Part shown: piece after piece, positions 6,558-14,239 of the stretch
Layout: each line of letters starts with the position of its first letter
How positions within the stretch are numbered: the stretch's first letter is position 1
NCBI GenBank assembly: GCA_947629275.1
Contig: CANRDG010000021.1
Coordinates: 1 to 17,578, forward strand
Origin: an uncultured Clostridia bacterium
GTDB lineage: Bacteria > Bacillota > Clostridia > Oscillospirales > Ruminococcaceae
Direction: 5' to 3'
DNA: 17,578 bases
The notes under the pieces: generated by a model
Told to the model about the DNA's origin: nothing
The model's database searches: none
What the model saw: only the letters and a program-made list of their open reading frames with translations
Translations under genes and position numbers: made by a program

Positions 6558-7829
6558 ATGTCAGATACTAAAATGACTATGACACAGAAAATACTCGCCC
6601 ATGCGGCAGGGCTTGAAAAGGTAACGCCCGGGCAGCTTATAATGGCAAAACTTGACCTTGTTATGGGCAACGACATCACTGCTCCCGTAGCTATGAACGC
6701 ATTTGAAAAAGCAGGCTGCAAAAGCGTTTTCGATAAAGACAAGATAGCCCTTGTAATGGATCACTTCGTGCCGAACAAGGACATCAAGGCGGCACAGCAG
6801 GCAAAGCAGTGCAGAGAGTTTGCCGGGAGGTTTGATATAACCAACTTTTACGACGTTGGCAAAATGGGTATTGAGCACGCGCTTATTCCCGAGGCAGGGC
6901 TGTGTGCGCCGGGCGAATGTATCATAGGCGCAGATTCTCACACCTGCACTTACGGCGCTGTGGGGGCGTTCTCAACGGGCGTAGGGTCTACCGATATGTG
7001 CTATGGCATGACGACGGGCAAGCTGTGGTTCAAAGTGCCCTCCGCGCTGAAAATTGAACTCAGAGGCAGGCTGCCTAAGTGGTCTGCGGCGAAGGACATA
7101 ATACTTCATCTGATAGGCATGATAGGCGTTGACGGCGCGCTTTACCGCTCTCTTGAATTTTGCGGCGACGGCGTTTCAACTCTTTCAATGGAGGACAGAC
7201 TTTGCATATGCAACATGGCTATAGAAGCAGGCGCAAAGAACGGCATTTTCCCCGTTGACGACATTTGCAGAAAATATATTGCGGAAAGAACGGACAGAAA
7301 GTACACCGAATTTTCAGCTGATGAAGGAGCGCAGTACGACAGGCATATAATTATAGAGCTTGACAAAATAAAGCCGACGGTAGCGTTCCCTCATCTGCCG
7401 TCAAACACAAAAACGTTTGACGAAATAGGCGATATTAAGATAGACCAGTGCATTATAGGCTCTTGCACCAACGGCAGGATCGAAGATATGCGCGCCGCAG
7501 CCGAGATATTAAGCGGCAGGCAGGTTGCCGAAGGGGTGCGCTGCATAGTAATACCCGCAACACAGAAGGTATATCTGCAAATGATAAAAGAGGGCATTAC
7601 AGAAGCTTTGGTAAACGCAGGCTGCGTGGTTTCAACGCCGACGTGCGGACCTTGCCTTGGCGGTTATATGGGAATACTTGCGGAAAACGAAAGGTGCGTT
7701 TCAACTACAAACCGCAACTTTGTCGGCAGAATGGGTCACACCAAAAGCGAGGTATACCTCGCATCGCCTTACGTGGCAGCCGCAAGCGCGGTAACGGGCA
7801 GACTTTCCTGTCCGCAGGATATTATTTAA
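6558..7829 (+). CDS. leuC: 3-isopropylmalate dehydratase, large subunit
   Basis: This is the large, iron-sulfur subunit of isopropylmalate isomerase, which interconverts 2- and 3-isopropylmalate in leucine synthesis. It has 423 residues, the length of the shorter HacA-like LeuC type found in Clostridia and archaea rather than the roughly 465-residue proteobacterial type. The three [4Fe-4S] cysteines are present: Cys303 in GSCTNGR, and Cys363 and Cys366 in TCGPCLGG. The aconitase-family GADSHTCTYGA motif lies near 124-134. The ATG at 6558 is preferred because GGTGGT lies four bases before it. TTG and GTG codons just upstream in frame lack a site, and an ATG at 6573 is a possible later start. 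It is the first gene of leuCDB; the leuD ribosome site overlaps its stop codon. Confidence 0.96.
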   Translation: MSDTKMTMTQKILAHAAGLEKVTPGQLIMAKLDLVMGNDITAPVAMNAFEKAGCKSVFDKDKIALVMDHFVPNKDIKAAQQAKQCREFAGRFDITNFYDVGKMGIEHALIPEAGLCAPGECIIGADSHTCTYGAVGAFSTGVGSTDMCYGMTTGKLWFKVPSALKIELRGRLPKWSAAKDIILHLIGMIGVDGALYRSLEFCGDGVSTLSMEDRLCICNMAIEAGAKNGIFPVDDICRKYIAERTDRKYTEFSADEGAQYDRHIIIELDKIKPTVAFPHLPSNTKTFDEIGDIKIDQCIIGSCTNGRIEDMRAAAEILSGRQVAEGVRCIVIPATQKVYLQMIKEGITEALVNAGCVVSTPTCGPCLGGYMGILAENERCVSTTNRNFVGRMGHTKSEVYLASPYVAAASAVTGRLSCPQDII

Positions 7830-7841
7830 GGAGGCACGGCT

Positions 7842-8318
7842 ATGAAAGCTGACGGAAAAGCTATAAAATACGGAAACAACGTTGATACTGATGTTATAAT
7901 CCCTGCAAGATATCTCAATACCTCCGATCCGCAGGAGCTTGCCGCCCACTGCATGGAGGACATAGACAAAGATTTTCACCAAAAGATGCACGAGGGCGAC
8001 CTTATAGTCGCTCAGGCAAATTTCGGCTGCGGTTCTTCAAGAGAGCACGCGCCCATGGCTATAAAAGCGGCAGGCGTTTCATGCGTTATAGCGAAAACTT
8101 TTGCGCGAATATTCTACCGCAACGCTATAAATATAGGTCTGCCTATTATAGAATGTGCAGAAGCTGCCGACGGCATTGACGACGGCGACCGCGTTACGGT
8201 TGATTTTGACACGGGCGTTATCACTAACGTTACTAAAAATGAAACATATCAGGGGCAGCCGTTCCCCGAGTTTCTGATAAACATCATAAACAGCAGCGGT
8301 CTGCTGAACACCCTTTGA
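7842..8318 (+). CDS. leuD: 3-isopropylmalate dehydratase, small subunit
   Basis: This is the small, swivel-domain subunit that completes the isomerase with LeuC. Its 158 residues match the short HacB-like LeuD type, consistent with the LeuC type next to it. The substrate-specificity loop follows the N-terminal DTDVIIPARYL. The GCGSSREHAP motif at 62-71, which binds substrate, is intact, and the IAKTFARIFYRNAINIGLP segment is typical. AAGGAGG lies seven bases before the ATG. The gene ends 14 bases before the leuB ATG, indicating co-expression of the three genes. Confidence 0.96.
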   Translation: MKADGKAIKYGNNVDTDVIIPARYLNTSDPQELAAHCMEDIDKDFHQKMHEGDLIVAQANFGCGSSREHAPMAIKAAGVSCVIAKTFARIFYRNAINIGLPIIECAEAADGIDDGDRVTVDFDTGVITNVTKNETYQGQPFPEFLINIINSSGLLNTL

Positions 8319-8332
8319 AAGGAGCTCAGGTC

Positions 8333-9403
8333 ATGACAAAGAAGATAGCCGTTATTAAAGGCGACGGAATAGGTCCCGAGATAACAGCACAGGCAATAGC
8401 TGCGCTTGACAAAGTCGCCGAAAAATTCGGGCACAAGTTTGAATATTCTTATGTACTTATGGGCGGCTGCGCTATTGATGAAACGGGCGAGCCTCTGCCG
8501 AAAGAGACCGTTGACATTTGCCTTGCCAGCGACAGCGTTCTGCTTGGCGCGGTGGGCGGCCCGAAGTGGGATAAAGGGGAGGGCTCAAAACGCCCCGAGG
8601 CAGGGCTTTTGGGGCTTCGCAAGGCGCTGGGGCTTTTTGCAAATTTAAGACCTGCACGGCTTTTCGCACCTCTGAAAGATGCCTGCCCTTTGAAAGACGA
8701 GATAACCAAAGACGGTCTTGACCTTATAATAGTGCGCGAACTTATAGGCGGCGCGTACTTCGGCGAGCGCACAACGGTGACTGAACACGGAGTTACCACC
8801 GCTAACGACTGCATGACCTACAGCGATTTTGAAATAGAGCGCATAGCACGCGTGGCTTTTGAGCTTGCAAGAAAACGCCGCGGCAAGGTGACCTCGGTTG
8901 ACAAGGCGAATGTGCTTGATACCTCGCGGCTGTGGAGAAAGATAGTGCATGAAGTTGCTAAAGACTACCCCGACACCACGCTTGGCGATATGCTTGTTGA
9001 CAACACCGCCATGCAGCTTGTTCACTGCCCCTCGCAGTTTGATGTTATCGTTACCGAGAACCTGTTCGGCGATATTCTCTCGGACGAGGCATCTATGATA
9101 ACTGGCAGCCTCGGTATGATACCGTCTGCTTCTCTGGGTGAGGGAACGCTGGGTCTTTACGAGCCTATACACGGCTCTGCGCCCGATATTGCAGGCAAAG
9201 ACATCGCAAACCCGATAGCCACTATTCTTTCGGCGGCTATGATGCTTAAATACTCTTTTGATATGCCACAGGCGGCTGAGGCTATAGAAAATGCAGTTGC
9301 TCAGGTGCTTGAAGAAGGCTACCGCACCGCCGATATAATGTCGGCAGGCTGCAAACAGGTTTCATGCTCGGAAATGGGAAAGCTTATAGCAGAAAAAATA
9401 TAA
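8333..9403 (+). CDS. leuB: 3-isopropylmalate dehydrogenase
   Basis: This enzyme oxidises and decarboxylates 3-isopropylmalate to 2-ketoisocaproate with NAD+, the third committed step to leucine. It has 356 residues, normal for the family. The N-terminal IAVIKGDGIGPEI is the family signature. The metal/substrate loop VDNTAMQLV and the TENLFGDILSDEAS signature (about 230-250) are intact, and IHGSAPDIAGKDIANP gives the NAD-binding adenine loop. The ATG at 8333 has AAAGGAG eight bases upstream, so the in-frame TTG at 8315, which overlaps the leuD end, is rejected. It is the last gene of leuCDB. leuA and the ilv genes must be elsewhere. Confidence 0.96.
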   Translation: MTKKIAVIKGDGIGPEITAQAIAALDKVAEKFGHKFEYSYVLMGGCAIDETGEPLPKETVDICLASDSVLLGAVGGPKWDKGEGSKRPEAGLLGLRKALGLFANLRPARLFAPLKDACPLKDEITKDGLDLIIVRELIGGAYFGERTTVTEHGVTTANDCMTYSDFEIERIARVAFELARKRRGKVTSVDKANVLDTSRLWRKIVHEVAKDYPDTTLGDMLVDNTAMQLVHCPSQFDVIVTENLFGDILSDEASMITGSLGMIPSASLGEGTLGLYEPIHGSAPDIAGKDIANPIATILSAAMMLKYSFDMPQAAEAIENAVAQVLEEGYRTADIMSAGCKQVSCSEMGKLIAEKI

Positions 9404-9410
9404 CTTTCAG

Positions 9411-9437
9411 AAAAGACCGTTTTTGCGGTCTTTTTTT
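9411..9437 (+). terminator. Terminator of leuCDB
   Basis: AAAAGACCG (9411-9419) pairs with CGGTCTTTT (9426-9434) around a 6-base loop and runs on into T to 9437. It starts eight bases after the leuB stop. This is a textbook intrinsic terminator. Confidence 0.92.
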
Positions 9438-9488
9438 GTACTTATAAAACGGCTGAAAAATATTTTTAAAAATTTTTCGTTTAAACTA

Positions 9489-9517
9489 TTGACAGAACGC
9501 TCTGAATGTGTTATTCT
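9489..9517 (+). promoter_or_regulatory. Sigma-A promoter upstream of the ABC operon
   Basis: TTGACA (9489-9494), 17 bases, then TATTCT (9512-9517). The predicted transcript begins near 9524 and would carry a leader of about 425 nt, including the whole heptamer element, before the ATPase gene. No other gene lies downstream of it before that operon. Confidence 0.65.
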
Positions 9518-9535
9518 GTATATATCAGATATACA
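9517..9535. promoter_or_regulatory. Operator-like dyad at the start site of this promoter
   Basis: TGTATAT-ATCAG-ATATACA is a 7-5-7 inverted repeat that begins on the last base of the -10 box and covers the predicted +1. This is a usual position for a repressor site. ABC-2 operons in Firmicutes are often controlled by GntR- or TetR-type repressors, but none is encoded in the window. AT-rich sequence makes chance symmetry possible. Confidence 0.4.
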
Positions 9536-9682
9536 CAGTTTACAAAATATCTTGTAGTAAATTATATTGACGTTTTGTACAATGGCAGTGCCATGCAATT
9601 GTTACAATTGATAAAATTGCCGAAAATCGTGAAAAATATGTAAATTACTATTGCAAATATCCTGCCGCTGTGGTAAACTGGT

Positions 9683-9902
9683 GTTAGAAGTTAGATGTAA
9701 GAGGTTAGAGGTTAGAAGTGGTTTTCTGACTGTTGTGCGAAGCCGTAATTTCTGCGGTTCAGATAGAGGCAAGAGGCAAGAAATTGCTTTTTATAGTTTA
9801 GCGCAAGTTTTTTCAAAATGCTCATCTTGCCTCTTGGTAAATCTCAGGTATGAAAAAACGCCGCAAAGCCTTAGTAAACATTTCTTACTTCTAACTTCTG
9901 AT
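9683..9902. repeat. 220-bp inverted-repeat element built from 7-bp tandem repeats
   Basis: The left end has five tandem heptamers (9683-9717): GTTAGAA, GTTAGAT, GTAAGAG, GTTAGAG, GTTAGAA. The right end has three in opposite orientation (9882-9902): TTCTTAC, TTCTAAC, TTCTGAT. Further in, CAAGAGGCAAGA (9770-9781) is perfectly inverted as TCTTGCCTCTTG (9825-9836), and TGCGG blocks lie between the outer and inner arms on both sides. The arms therefore carry the same motifs in the same order, with unequal spacing. It could fold as a long imperfect hairpin in the ABC-operon leader, or be a small non-autonomous mobile or dispersed repeat. No target-site duplication could be fixed by eye. Confidence 0.6.
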
Positions 9903-9948
9903 AGCGCAACTATAATTTATCAACAATTTTTATAATGGAGGTATTCAC

Positions 9949-10737
9949 ATGACAGATGCTTATCCGCCGAATGAGAAAAACGTTCTGGAAGTGCGCGGAC
10001 TTTCAAAGCAGTACAAAAAGGGCGTTTACGCAAGCGAAAAGGTGTCGTTTGACATACGCGCAGGCGAGGTGTTTGCGTTGATAGGTCCAAACGGCGCAGG
10101 CAAAACGACCACAATAAGAATGATAGCCACGCTATTGAAAGCCACCGAGGGCGATGCTCTGGTTGCAGGGTACAGTATTCTTACCGAACCCGGCAAGGTC
10201 AGGGAGAACATAACCTATCTTCCCGACGAGGCAGGCGCTTACAAGTCGATGACGGGCATGAACTATCTGAAATTTATGGCAGGCATATTCGCGCCCGACA
10301 AACAATCAGCCGATGAATACGTTAAACGCGCCGTTGATATGTGCGGTCTGGGCGACAGGCTGGGAGACAAGATAGGCAGCTACTCGCGAGGAATGATAAG
10401 AAAGCTGCTTTTGTCGCGCGCGGTAATGTCGCACCCGAAGCTTGCGATACTTGATGAGCCTACAAGCGGTCTTGACATACTCAACGCGCTGGAGATAAGG
10501 CGCATGATAAGAGATCTTGCGGCTACATATAAAATGGGCTTCCTGCTGAGTTCTCACAATATGCTTGAAATTGAATTTGTAAGCGACAGGGTGGGCATTA
10601 TAGCAAACGGTCATCTGCTGAATGTCGGTACACCTGCGGAACTGAAAGCACAATACGGCGTTGATAACCTTGAACAAGTATTTGAAAGGGTGGTGAAGGA
10701 TAATGAAATTCATGTATCTTCTGAAGAAAGAGCTTAA
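9949..10737 (+). CDS. ABC transporter ATPase (NatA/CcmA-like)
   Basis: This is the ATP-binding subunit of an ABC-2 type exporter, a 262-residue cytoplasmic protein. Walker A is GPNGAGKTT (about 46-54) and Walker B is LAILDEPTSGLD (about 165-176). The signature motif is YSRGM rather than LSGGQ, a variant common in NatA-like ATPases. The switch His is in LSSHNMLE. GGAGG lies seven bases before the ATG. The 3' end overlaps the permease gene by 35 bases, so the two are translationally coupled and surely form one transporter. NatA of sodium efflux systems is the nearest family I recognise, but sodium as substrate is not shown. Confidence 0.93.
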   Translation: MTDAYPPNEKNVLEVRGLSKQYKKGVYASEKVSFDIRAGEVFALIGPNGAGKTTTIRMIATLLKATEGDALVAGYSILTEPGKVRENITYLPDEAGAYKSMTGMNYLKFMAGIFAPDKQSADEYVKRAVDMCGLGDRLGDKIGSYSRGMIRKLLLSRAVMSHPKLAILDEPTSGLDILNALEIRRMIRDLAATYKMGFLLSSHNMLEIEFVSDRVGIIANGHLLNVGTPAELKAQYGVDNLEQVFERVVKDNEIHVSSEERA

Positions 10738-12037
10738 AGAACTTCTTACCCCGACTACTATAGTGATACTTATACTGTGCGTTTTCGGTCTTACGGCTCT
10801 CGGCTCTATTATGGACAGCGAAATTGAAGAAAGTTCGGAGGACACGGGCAAGATAAACATCTGCGATCAGGACAAGGGTACGTTTTCGAGCGCGATAATA
10901 GATGCTATGAAAGCCGCAGATTATGAAGTAAACGAAGTTGAGCTTACCGGCGACGACTATGTTCAGCAGCTGAAAAACCTTGATCTTACAAGCGTTGTAA
11001 TTATTCCGCAGGGCTTTGACAAGCAGATGCAGGATATAATAGCTTCCGGCGCAGGGGTAGAGCTTAAACCCGTTAATATTGAAATGGTATCTCGGCTGGA
11101 GAGCCTTTCGCTAACAGGTAATTTAGAAGACGGCTCGATGATGGCGACAACGGCTATAGACAGCGCGGTAAAGACGGTGGTATACTCAAAAATGGGCGTT
11201 ACGCCCGAACAAATGGCAATGCTCGAAGCTCCCGTTGCACTTAAAGAGACCACGATAGTCGGCGACAAGCAAGCTGAGGCATCTGCTACAATGCTTTCTG
11301 CATACGTTATGATGTCATCAATGTTCGTGCCGATAGTTATATTCCTTTTGATAATATATTCTTCGCAGATGATAATGAACGCGGTGGCTACCGAAAAGAT
11401 AGACAAAACTCTTGAAACTTTGCTGTCCGCGCCCATAAGCAGGCTTTCGGTACTGCTTGCAAAAATGACAGCTGCATCGGTCGTTTCGGCTCTGTACGCC
11501 GTGGCGTTCCTGATAGGCTTCAAAGACATGATGGGCGGCATGACAGATACTATCTCAGGCGCTATAGATTCCTCTGTTGTATCTCAGCTGGGTCTTGACC
11601 TTTCAATGGGCGGTTACATAATGCTTGTAGCGCAGATGTTCTTATCGCTGCTGATAACACTTGCGGTATCGCTTATTCTGGGCGCGCTGGCGAAAGATGC
11701 AAAATCATCGCAAACGCTTTTGCTGCCGATAATGGGCATGGTAATGATACCTTACATGATATCGATGTTTACGGATATAAGCGCACTCGGTCCGTTTAAG
11801 TGGGTACTTTACGCAATACCGTATAGTCACACATTTATGGCGCAGACTAACATTATACTGAACGATATGCCTGCATATTTCGGCGGACTTATCTATCAGC
11901 TTGTGCTGCTTATAATCTGCATGGGCTGTGCCGTGAAGATGTTCACATCAGACAAAATCTTTACGCTAACCTTAAACTTCGGCGAAGGAAAAAGCAAGTA
12001 CGCCAAGGCAAGAAAAAAATTCGGCGTTAAACAATGA
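10703..12037 (+). CDS. ABC-2 type permease with extracytoplasmic domain (NatB-like)
   Basis: This is the membrane partner of the upstream ATPase (444 residues). A first membrane helix lies at about 17-37. A mostly soluble domain of about 150 residues (about 40-195) follows, including INICDQDKGTFSSAIIDAMK, the extracytoplasmic domain usual in NatB/YhaP-type proteins. Five or so further helices start with MLSAYVMMSSMFVPIVIFLL. The loop after the second helix (MNAVATEKIDKTLETLLSAP followed by SVLLAK) is the ABC-2 coupling motif. GAAGGA before the ATG overlaps the ATPase coding region. The stop is followed after 20 bases by the GumN gene. The substrate is unknown: sodium, a peptide or a drug are all possible. 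Confidence 0.9.
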   Translation: MKFMYLLKKELKELLTPTTIVILILCVFGLTALGSIMDSEIEESSEDTGKINICDQDKGTFSSAIIDAMKAADYEVNEVELTGDDYVQQLKNLDLTSVVIIPQGFDKQMQDIIASGAGVELKPVNIEMVSRLESLSLTGNLEDGSMMATTAIDSAVKTVVYSKMGVTPEQMAMLEAPVALKETTIVGDKQAEASATMLSAYVMMSSMFVPIVIFLLIIYSSQMIMNAVATEKIDKTLETLLSAPISRLSVLLAKMTAASVVSALYAVAFLIGFKDMMGGMTDTISGAIDSSVVSQLGLDLSMGGYIMLVAQMFLSLLITLAVSLILGALAKDAKSSQTLLLPIMGMVMIPYMISMFTDISALGPFKWVLYAIPYSHTFMAQTNIILNDMPAYFGGLIYQLVLLIICMGCAVKMFTSDKIFTLTLNFGEGKSKYAKARKKFGVKQ

Positions 12038-12057
12038 TCTGAAAGGAAGCAATTTTA

Positions 12058-13131
12058 ATGTTCAAAAAAATATTGTGTGCTGCTGTGGTGCTGACAATGT
12101 GCCTGTGTACGGCAGGCTGCTCCGATAAAGACAATTCGTCTTCGTCGCAACTGACGCAGGCGGATAGTTCTTCGGCTGCCGATACGACCGTTACGACCAC
12201 CGCCCCTGAAAGTTCTTCTCAGGCGGAGACGACGAACGACAGTTCATCTCAGCCGGAGCCGCAGGAGAAAGAAGCGGACATCACCCCTGCCATGTGGAAA
12301 GTCACGGGCGAAAAGGGCAACACTGTTTATTTTCTGGGCTCTATGCACGCGCTTGACGACAGCTGCTACCCTCTTCCGAATGAGATAACCGATGCTTATA
12401 ATGCCAGCGACAGCCTTGCGGTGGAATGCGATATTTACGCATATATGGGCGACTTTGCGGCGCAGTTGGAGCTTGCGCAAAGCATGATGTATCAGGACGG
12501 CACTACTATTGCAGATCACATAGATGCGGATCTTTACGAGTCTGCAAAGCAGATACTTACCGACGAGGGGTTGTATATGTCGCTCTTCGATGTGTACAAT
12601 GTTACTATGTGGTACTCTATGATGGAGTCGGCGATGATGACCCACGCAGGGCTTGACAGCAACAAGGGTATCGATATGCAGCTGCTCACCACCGCTCACG
12701 AAGAGGGCAAGGATATCATTGAGATAGAGTCTGTAGATTTTCAAAACGAGCTTTTGTATTCTCAGCCCGATGAGCTGAACGAGTTCTTTTTAGAGACTTA
12801 CGTTTACTATTACGAAGACCAGTGCGAGGAACTTAAAAAGACTTTTGATTTGTGGAAAACGGGCGACATGAAAGAGTATCTCGAAAGCGACGACGAACTT
12901 GACGGCGTTGACATTGAGATAAGCGACGAACTGCAAGCCATGATAGACGAGTACAACAAACAGCTGCTCGACGACCGCAACAAGGGCATGATCGAAAAAG
13001 CAAAAGCCATGATAGACGGCGGACAAAATGTGTTTTACGTTGTCGGCGCTGCGCATTACTACGGCGATCAGGGTATTCTCAAAGGTCTTGAAGATGCAGG
13101 CTACACCGTTGAAGAAATTCAGTACGACTAA
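12058..13131 (+). CDS. TraB/GumN-family lipoprotein
   Basis: This is a probable membrane-anchored lipoprotein of 357 residues. The N-terminus has two Lys, a hydrophobic segment and a lipobox-like TAGC ending at Cys21. A Ser/Thr-rich linker (22-75) follows. The TraB/GumN domain (about 78-357) has its two GxxH motifs, GSMHALDD near 103 and GAAHYYGDQG near the C-terminus, plus the acidic ECDI. In this family, related to Tiki/erythromycin-esterase-like folds, these residues are thought to bind metal for proteolysis. No bacterial function is settled. GAAAGGAAG lies just before the ATG, and the gene sits 20 bases after the ABC permease, so it probably belongs to that transcription unit. The -3 position of the lipobox is Thr, slightly unusual. 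Confidence 0.88.
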   Translation: MFKKILCAAVVLTMCLCTAGCSDKDNSSSSQLTQADSSSAADTTVTTTAPESSSQAETTNDSSSQPEPQEKEADITPAMWKVTGEKGNTVYFLGSMHALDDSCYPLPNEITDAYNASDSLAVECDIYAYMGDFAAQLELAQSMMYQDGTTIADHIDADLYESAKQILTDEGLYMSLFDVYNVTMWYSMMESAMMTHAGLDSNKGIDMQLLTTAHEEGKDIIEIESVDFQNELLYSQPDELNEFFLETYVYYYEDQCEELKKTFDLWKTGDMKEYLESDDELDGVDIEISDELQAMIDEYNKQLLDDRNKGMIEKAKAMIDGGQNVFYVVGAAHYYGDQGILKGLEDAGYTVEEIQYD

Positions 13132-13150
13132 AATCTGACTGCTTATAAAA

Positions 13151-13184
13151 AACCGCTCTGCTTTGGTGCAGGGCGGTTGCTTTT
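13151..13184. terminator. Bidirectional terminator between GumN and hydE genes
   Basis: AACCGCTCTGC (13151-13161) pairs with GCAGGGCGGTT (13168-13178; one G-T wobble) around a 6-base loop. A T5 run follows on the plus strand (13181-13185), and the A run to the left reads as a T run on the minus strand. The two convergent genes both end here. Confidence 0.88.
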
Positions 13185-14233
13185 TACTGTTTGTAATCCG
13201 CGTGATCTCCTCGCGAGAGGTCAATGTGATAGCCTATGCTTTCCATACGTTTGGCAAGGTCTTTAAGGGCATCTGCGCTTTCGCTGCCGGTAGAAATTTT
13301 GCCGTCGTACAGCATATATTTTTTCCTTACCGACATGGGCGAAAGGTTGGGCATTACAACATTTGCGCCGGCAAGTATACCGCGCTCTCTGCCCGTGCCG
13401 CTGGCCGTGCCAAGAGCCGTTGTGGCAGGTATAAGCGCGTGCGGCAGCATGATTCTTGATAGAGAAAGCAAAAACACAGTCAGGTCAACATCGCCGCTTT
13501 TCTCCTTTGCAAACGGCGTATCTTTATGTGGTATGAACGGACCTATACCCACCATATGCGGCTTCAATGTGCCCAGATAAAGCATATCCTCAGCCAGATG
13601 TTCAGCCGTCTGAAAGGGCGTGCCTATCATCATTCCTGCGCCCGTCTGGTAGCCGAGTTCTTTAAGCTGCAAAAGGCAGTTCATGCGGTTTTTAAGGCTC
13701 ATGCTTTCGGGATGAAGTTTTGAATAGTGCCACTCATTCGCCGTTTCGTGCCGCAGAAGATACCTGTCAGCCCCTGCCTCGCGGTAAGCTTTATATTCCT
13801 CAAAACTTTTTTCACCTATCGAAAGCGTAACACAGCAGTCGGGGTGAAGTTTTTTTATACTGCTTACAATGTCGCATATCTCGCCGCAGGTGTAGTGAAG
13901 GTCTTCCCCACCCTGCAAAACAAACGTGTGCAGACCAAGCTGACTGCCGTGCTCGCAGCATTCCAAAATATCTTCCTTTGTAAGCCTGTAGCGTTCGCAT
14001 TTAAGATTTGAGCGCCGTATACCGCAGTAATAGCAGTCGTTTTTACAATAGTTTGAAACTTCTATAAGGCCTCTGATATACACCGATTTCCCGTAAATGC
14101 TCTGAGCAATTGCGCGCGCTTTTTCGGCTGCATATTCCGCATCTTTTTCGGTATATGAAGATATTAAAGATACAAACTCCTGCTTTTCCAACAGCTGTTT
14201 TTCCAACTTGTCTAATAGAGATATATTGTCCAT
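13184..14233 (-). CDS. hydE: [FeFe]-hydrogenase maturase HydE, radical SAM
   Basis: This radical SAM enzyme is one of the three maturases (HydE, HydF, HydG) that build the diiron subcluster of [FeFe] hydrogenase. It has 349 residues, normal length. The SAM cluster cysteines are Cys63, Cys67 and Cys70 in NYCKNDCYYCGIRRSN. The segments LSIGEKS, DRYLLRHETANEWHY, PHMVGIGPFIPHKDTPFA and GANVVMPNLSP are strongly HydE-like and separate it from BioB and the related PylB. There is no Cys after residue 186, so the second C-terminal cluster site found in some HydE proteins is absent. The ATG is six bases after the tsaD stop, with GGAG inside the tsaD end. hydF, hydG and hydrogenase structural genes are not in the window. 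Confidence 0.92.
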   Translation of the reverse strand: MDNISLLDKLEKQLLEKQEFVSLISSYTEKDAEYAAEKARAIAQSIYGKSVYIRGLIEVSNYCKNDCYYCGIRRSNLKCERYRLTKEDILECCEHGSQLGLHTFVLQGGEDLHYTCGEICDIVSSIKKLHPDCCVTLSIGEKSFEEYKAYREAGADRYLLRHETANEWHYSKLHPESMSLKNRMNCLLQLKELGYQTGAGMMIGTPFQTAEHLAEDMLYLGTLKPHMVGIGPFIPHKDTPFAKEKSGDVDLTVFLLSLSRIMLPHALIPATTALGTASGTGRERGILAGANVVMPNLSPMSVRKKYMLYDGKISTGSESADALKDLAKRMESIGYHIDLSRGDHADYKQ

Positions 14234-14239
14234 ATTCGT

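Larger units (their letters stand above)
9404..9948. other. 545-bp gene-free region between leuB and the ABC operon
   Basis: In order it holds the leuB terminator, a consensus promoter with an adjacent dyad (9489-9535), a cluster of short palindromes (about 9570-9620), and a 220-bp heptamer inverted-repeat element (9683-9902). The ABC ATPase ribosome site (GGAGG 9937-9941) comes last. The palindromes include ATGGCA-G-TGCCAT at 9582-9594 and two CAATTG sites three bases apart at 9596-9610. A 94-codon open frame crosses the element but is made of the repeat itself and is not believable as a protein. TATAAT hexamers at 9911 and 9931 lack good -35 boxes. Confidence 0.6.

Noticed and set aside
6539..6571. 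A 10-codon frame (start ATG 6539) overlapping the leuC start, considered as a leader peptide
   Set aside because: It has no ribosome site, only one Leu codon, and no attenuator hairpin with a T run after it.
9683..9717. Tandem heptamers considered as a CRISPR array
   Set aside because: The units are 7 bp with no spacers and no cas genes are near.
9651..9935. A 94-codon open frame on the plus strand
   Set aside because: It consists of the heptamer and inner inverted repeats (LEVR and KRLEVRS periodicity), has no ribosome site, and ends just before the ATPase ribosome site.
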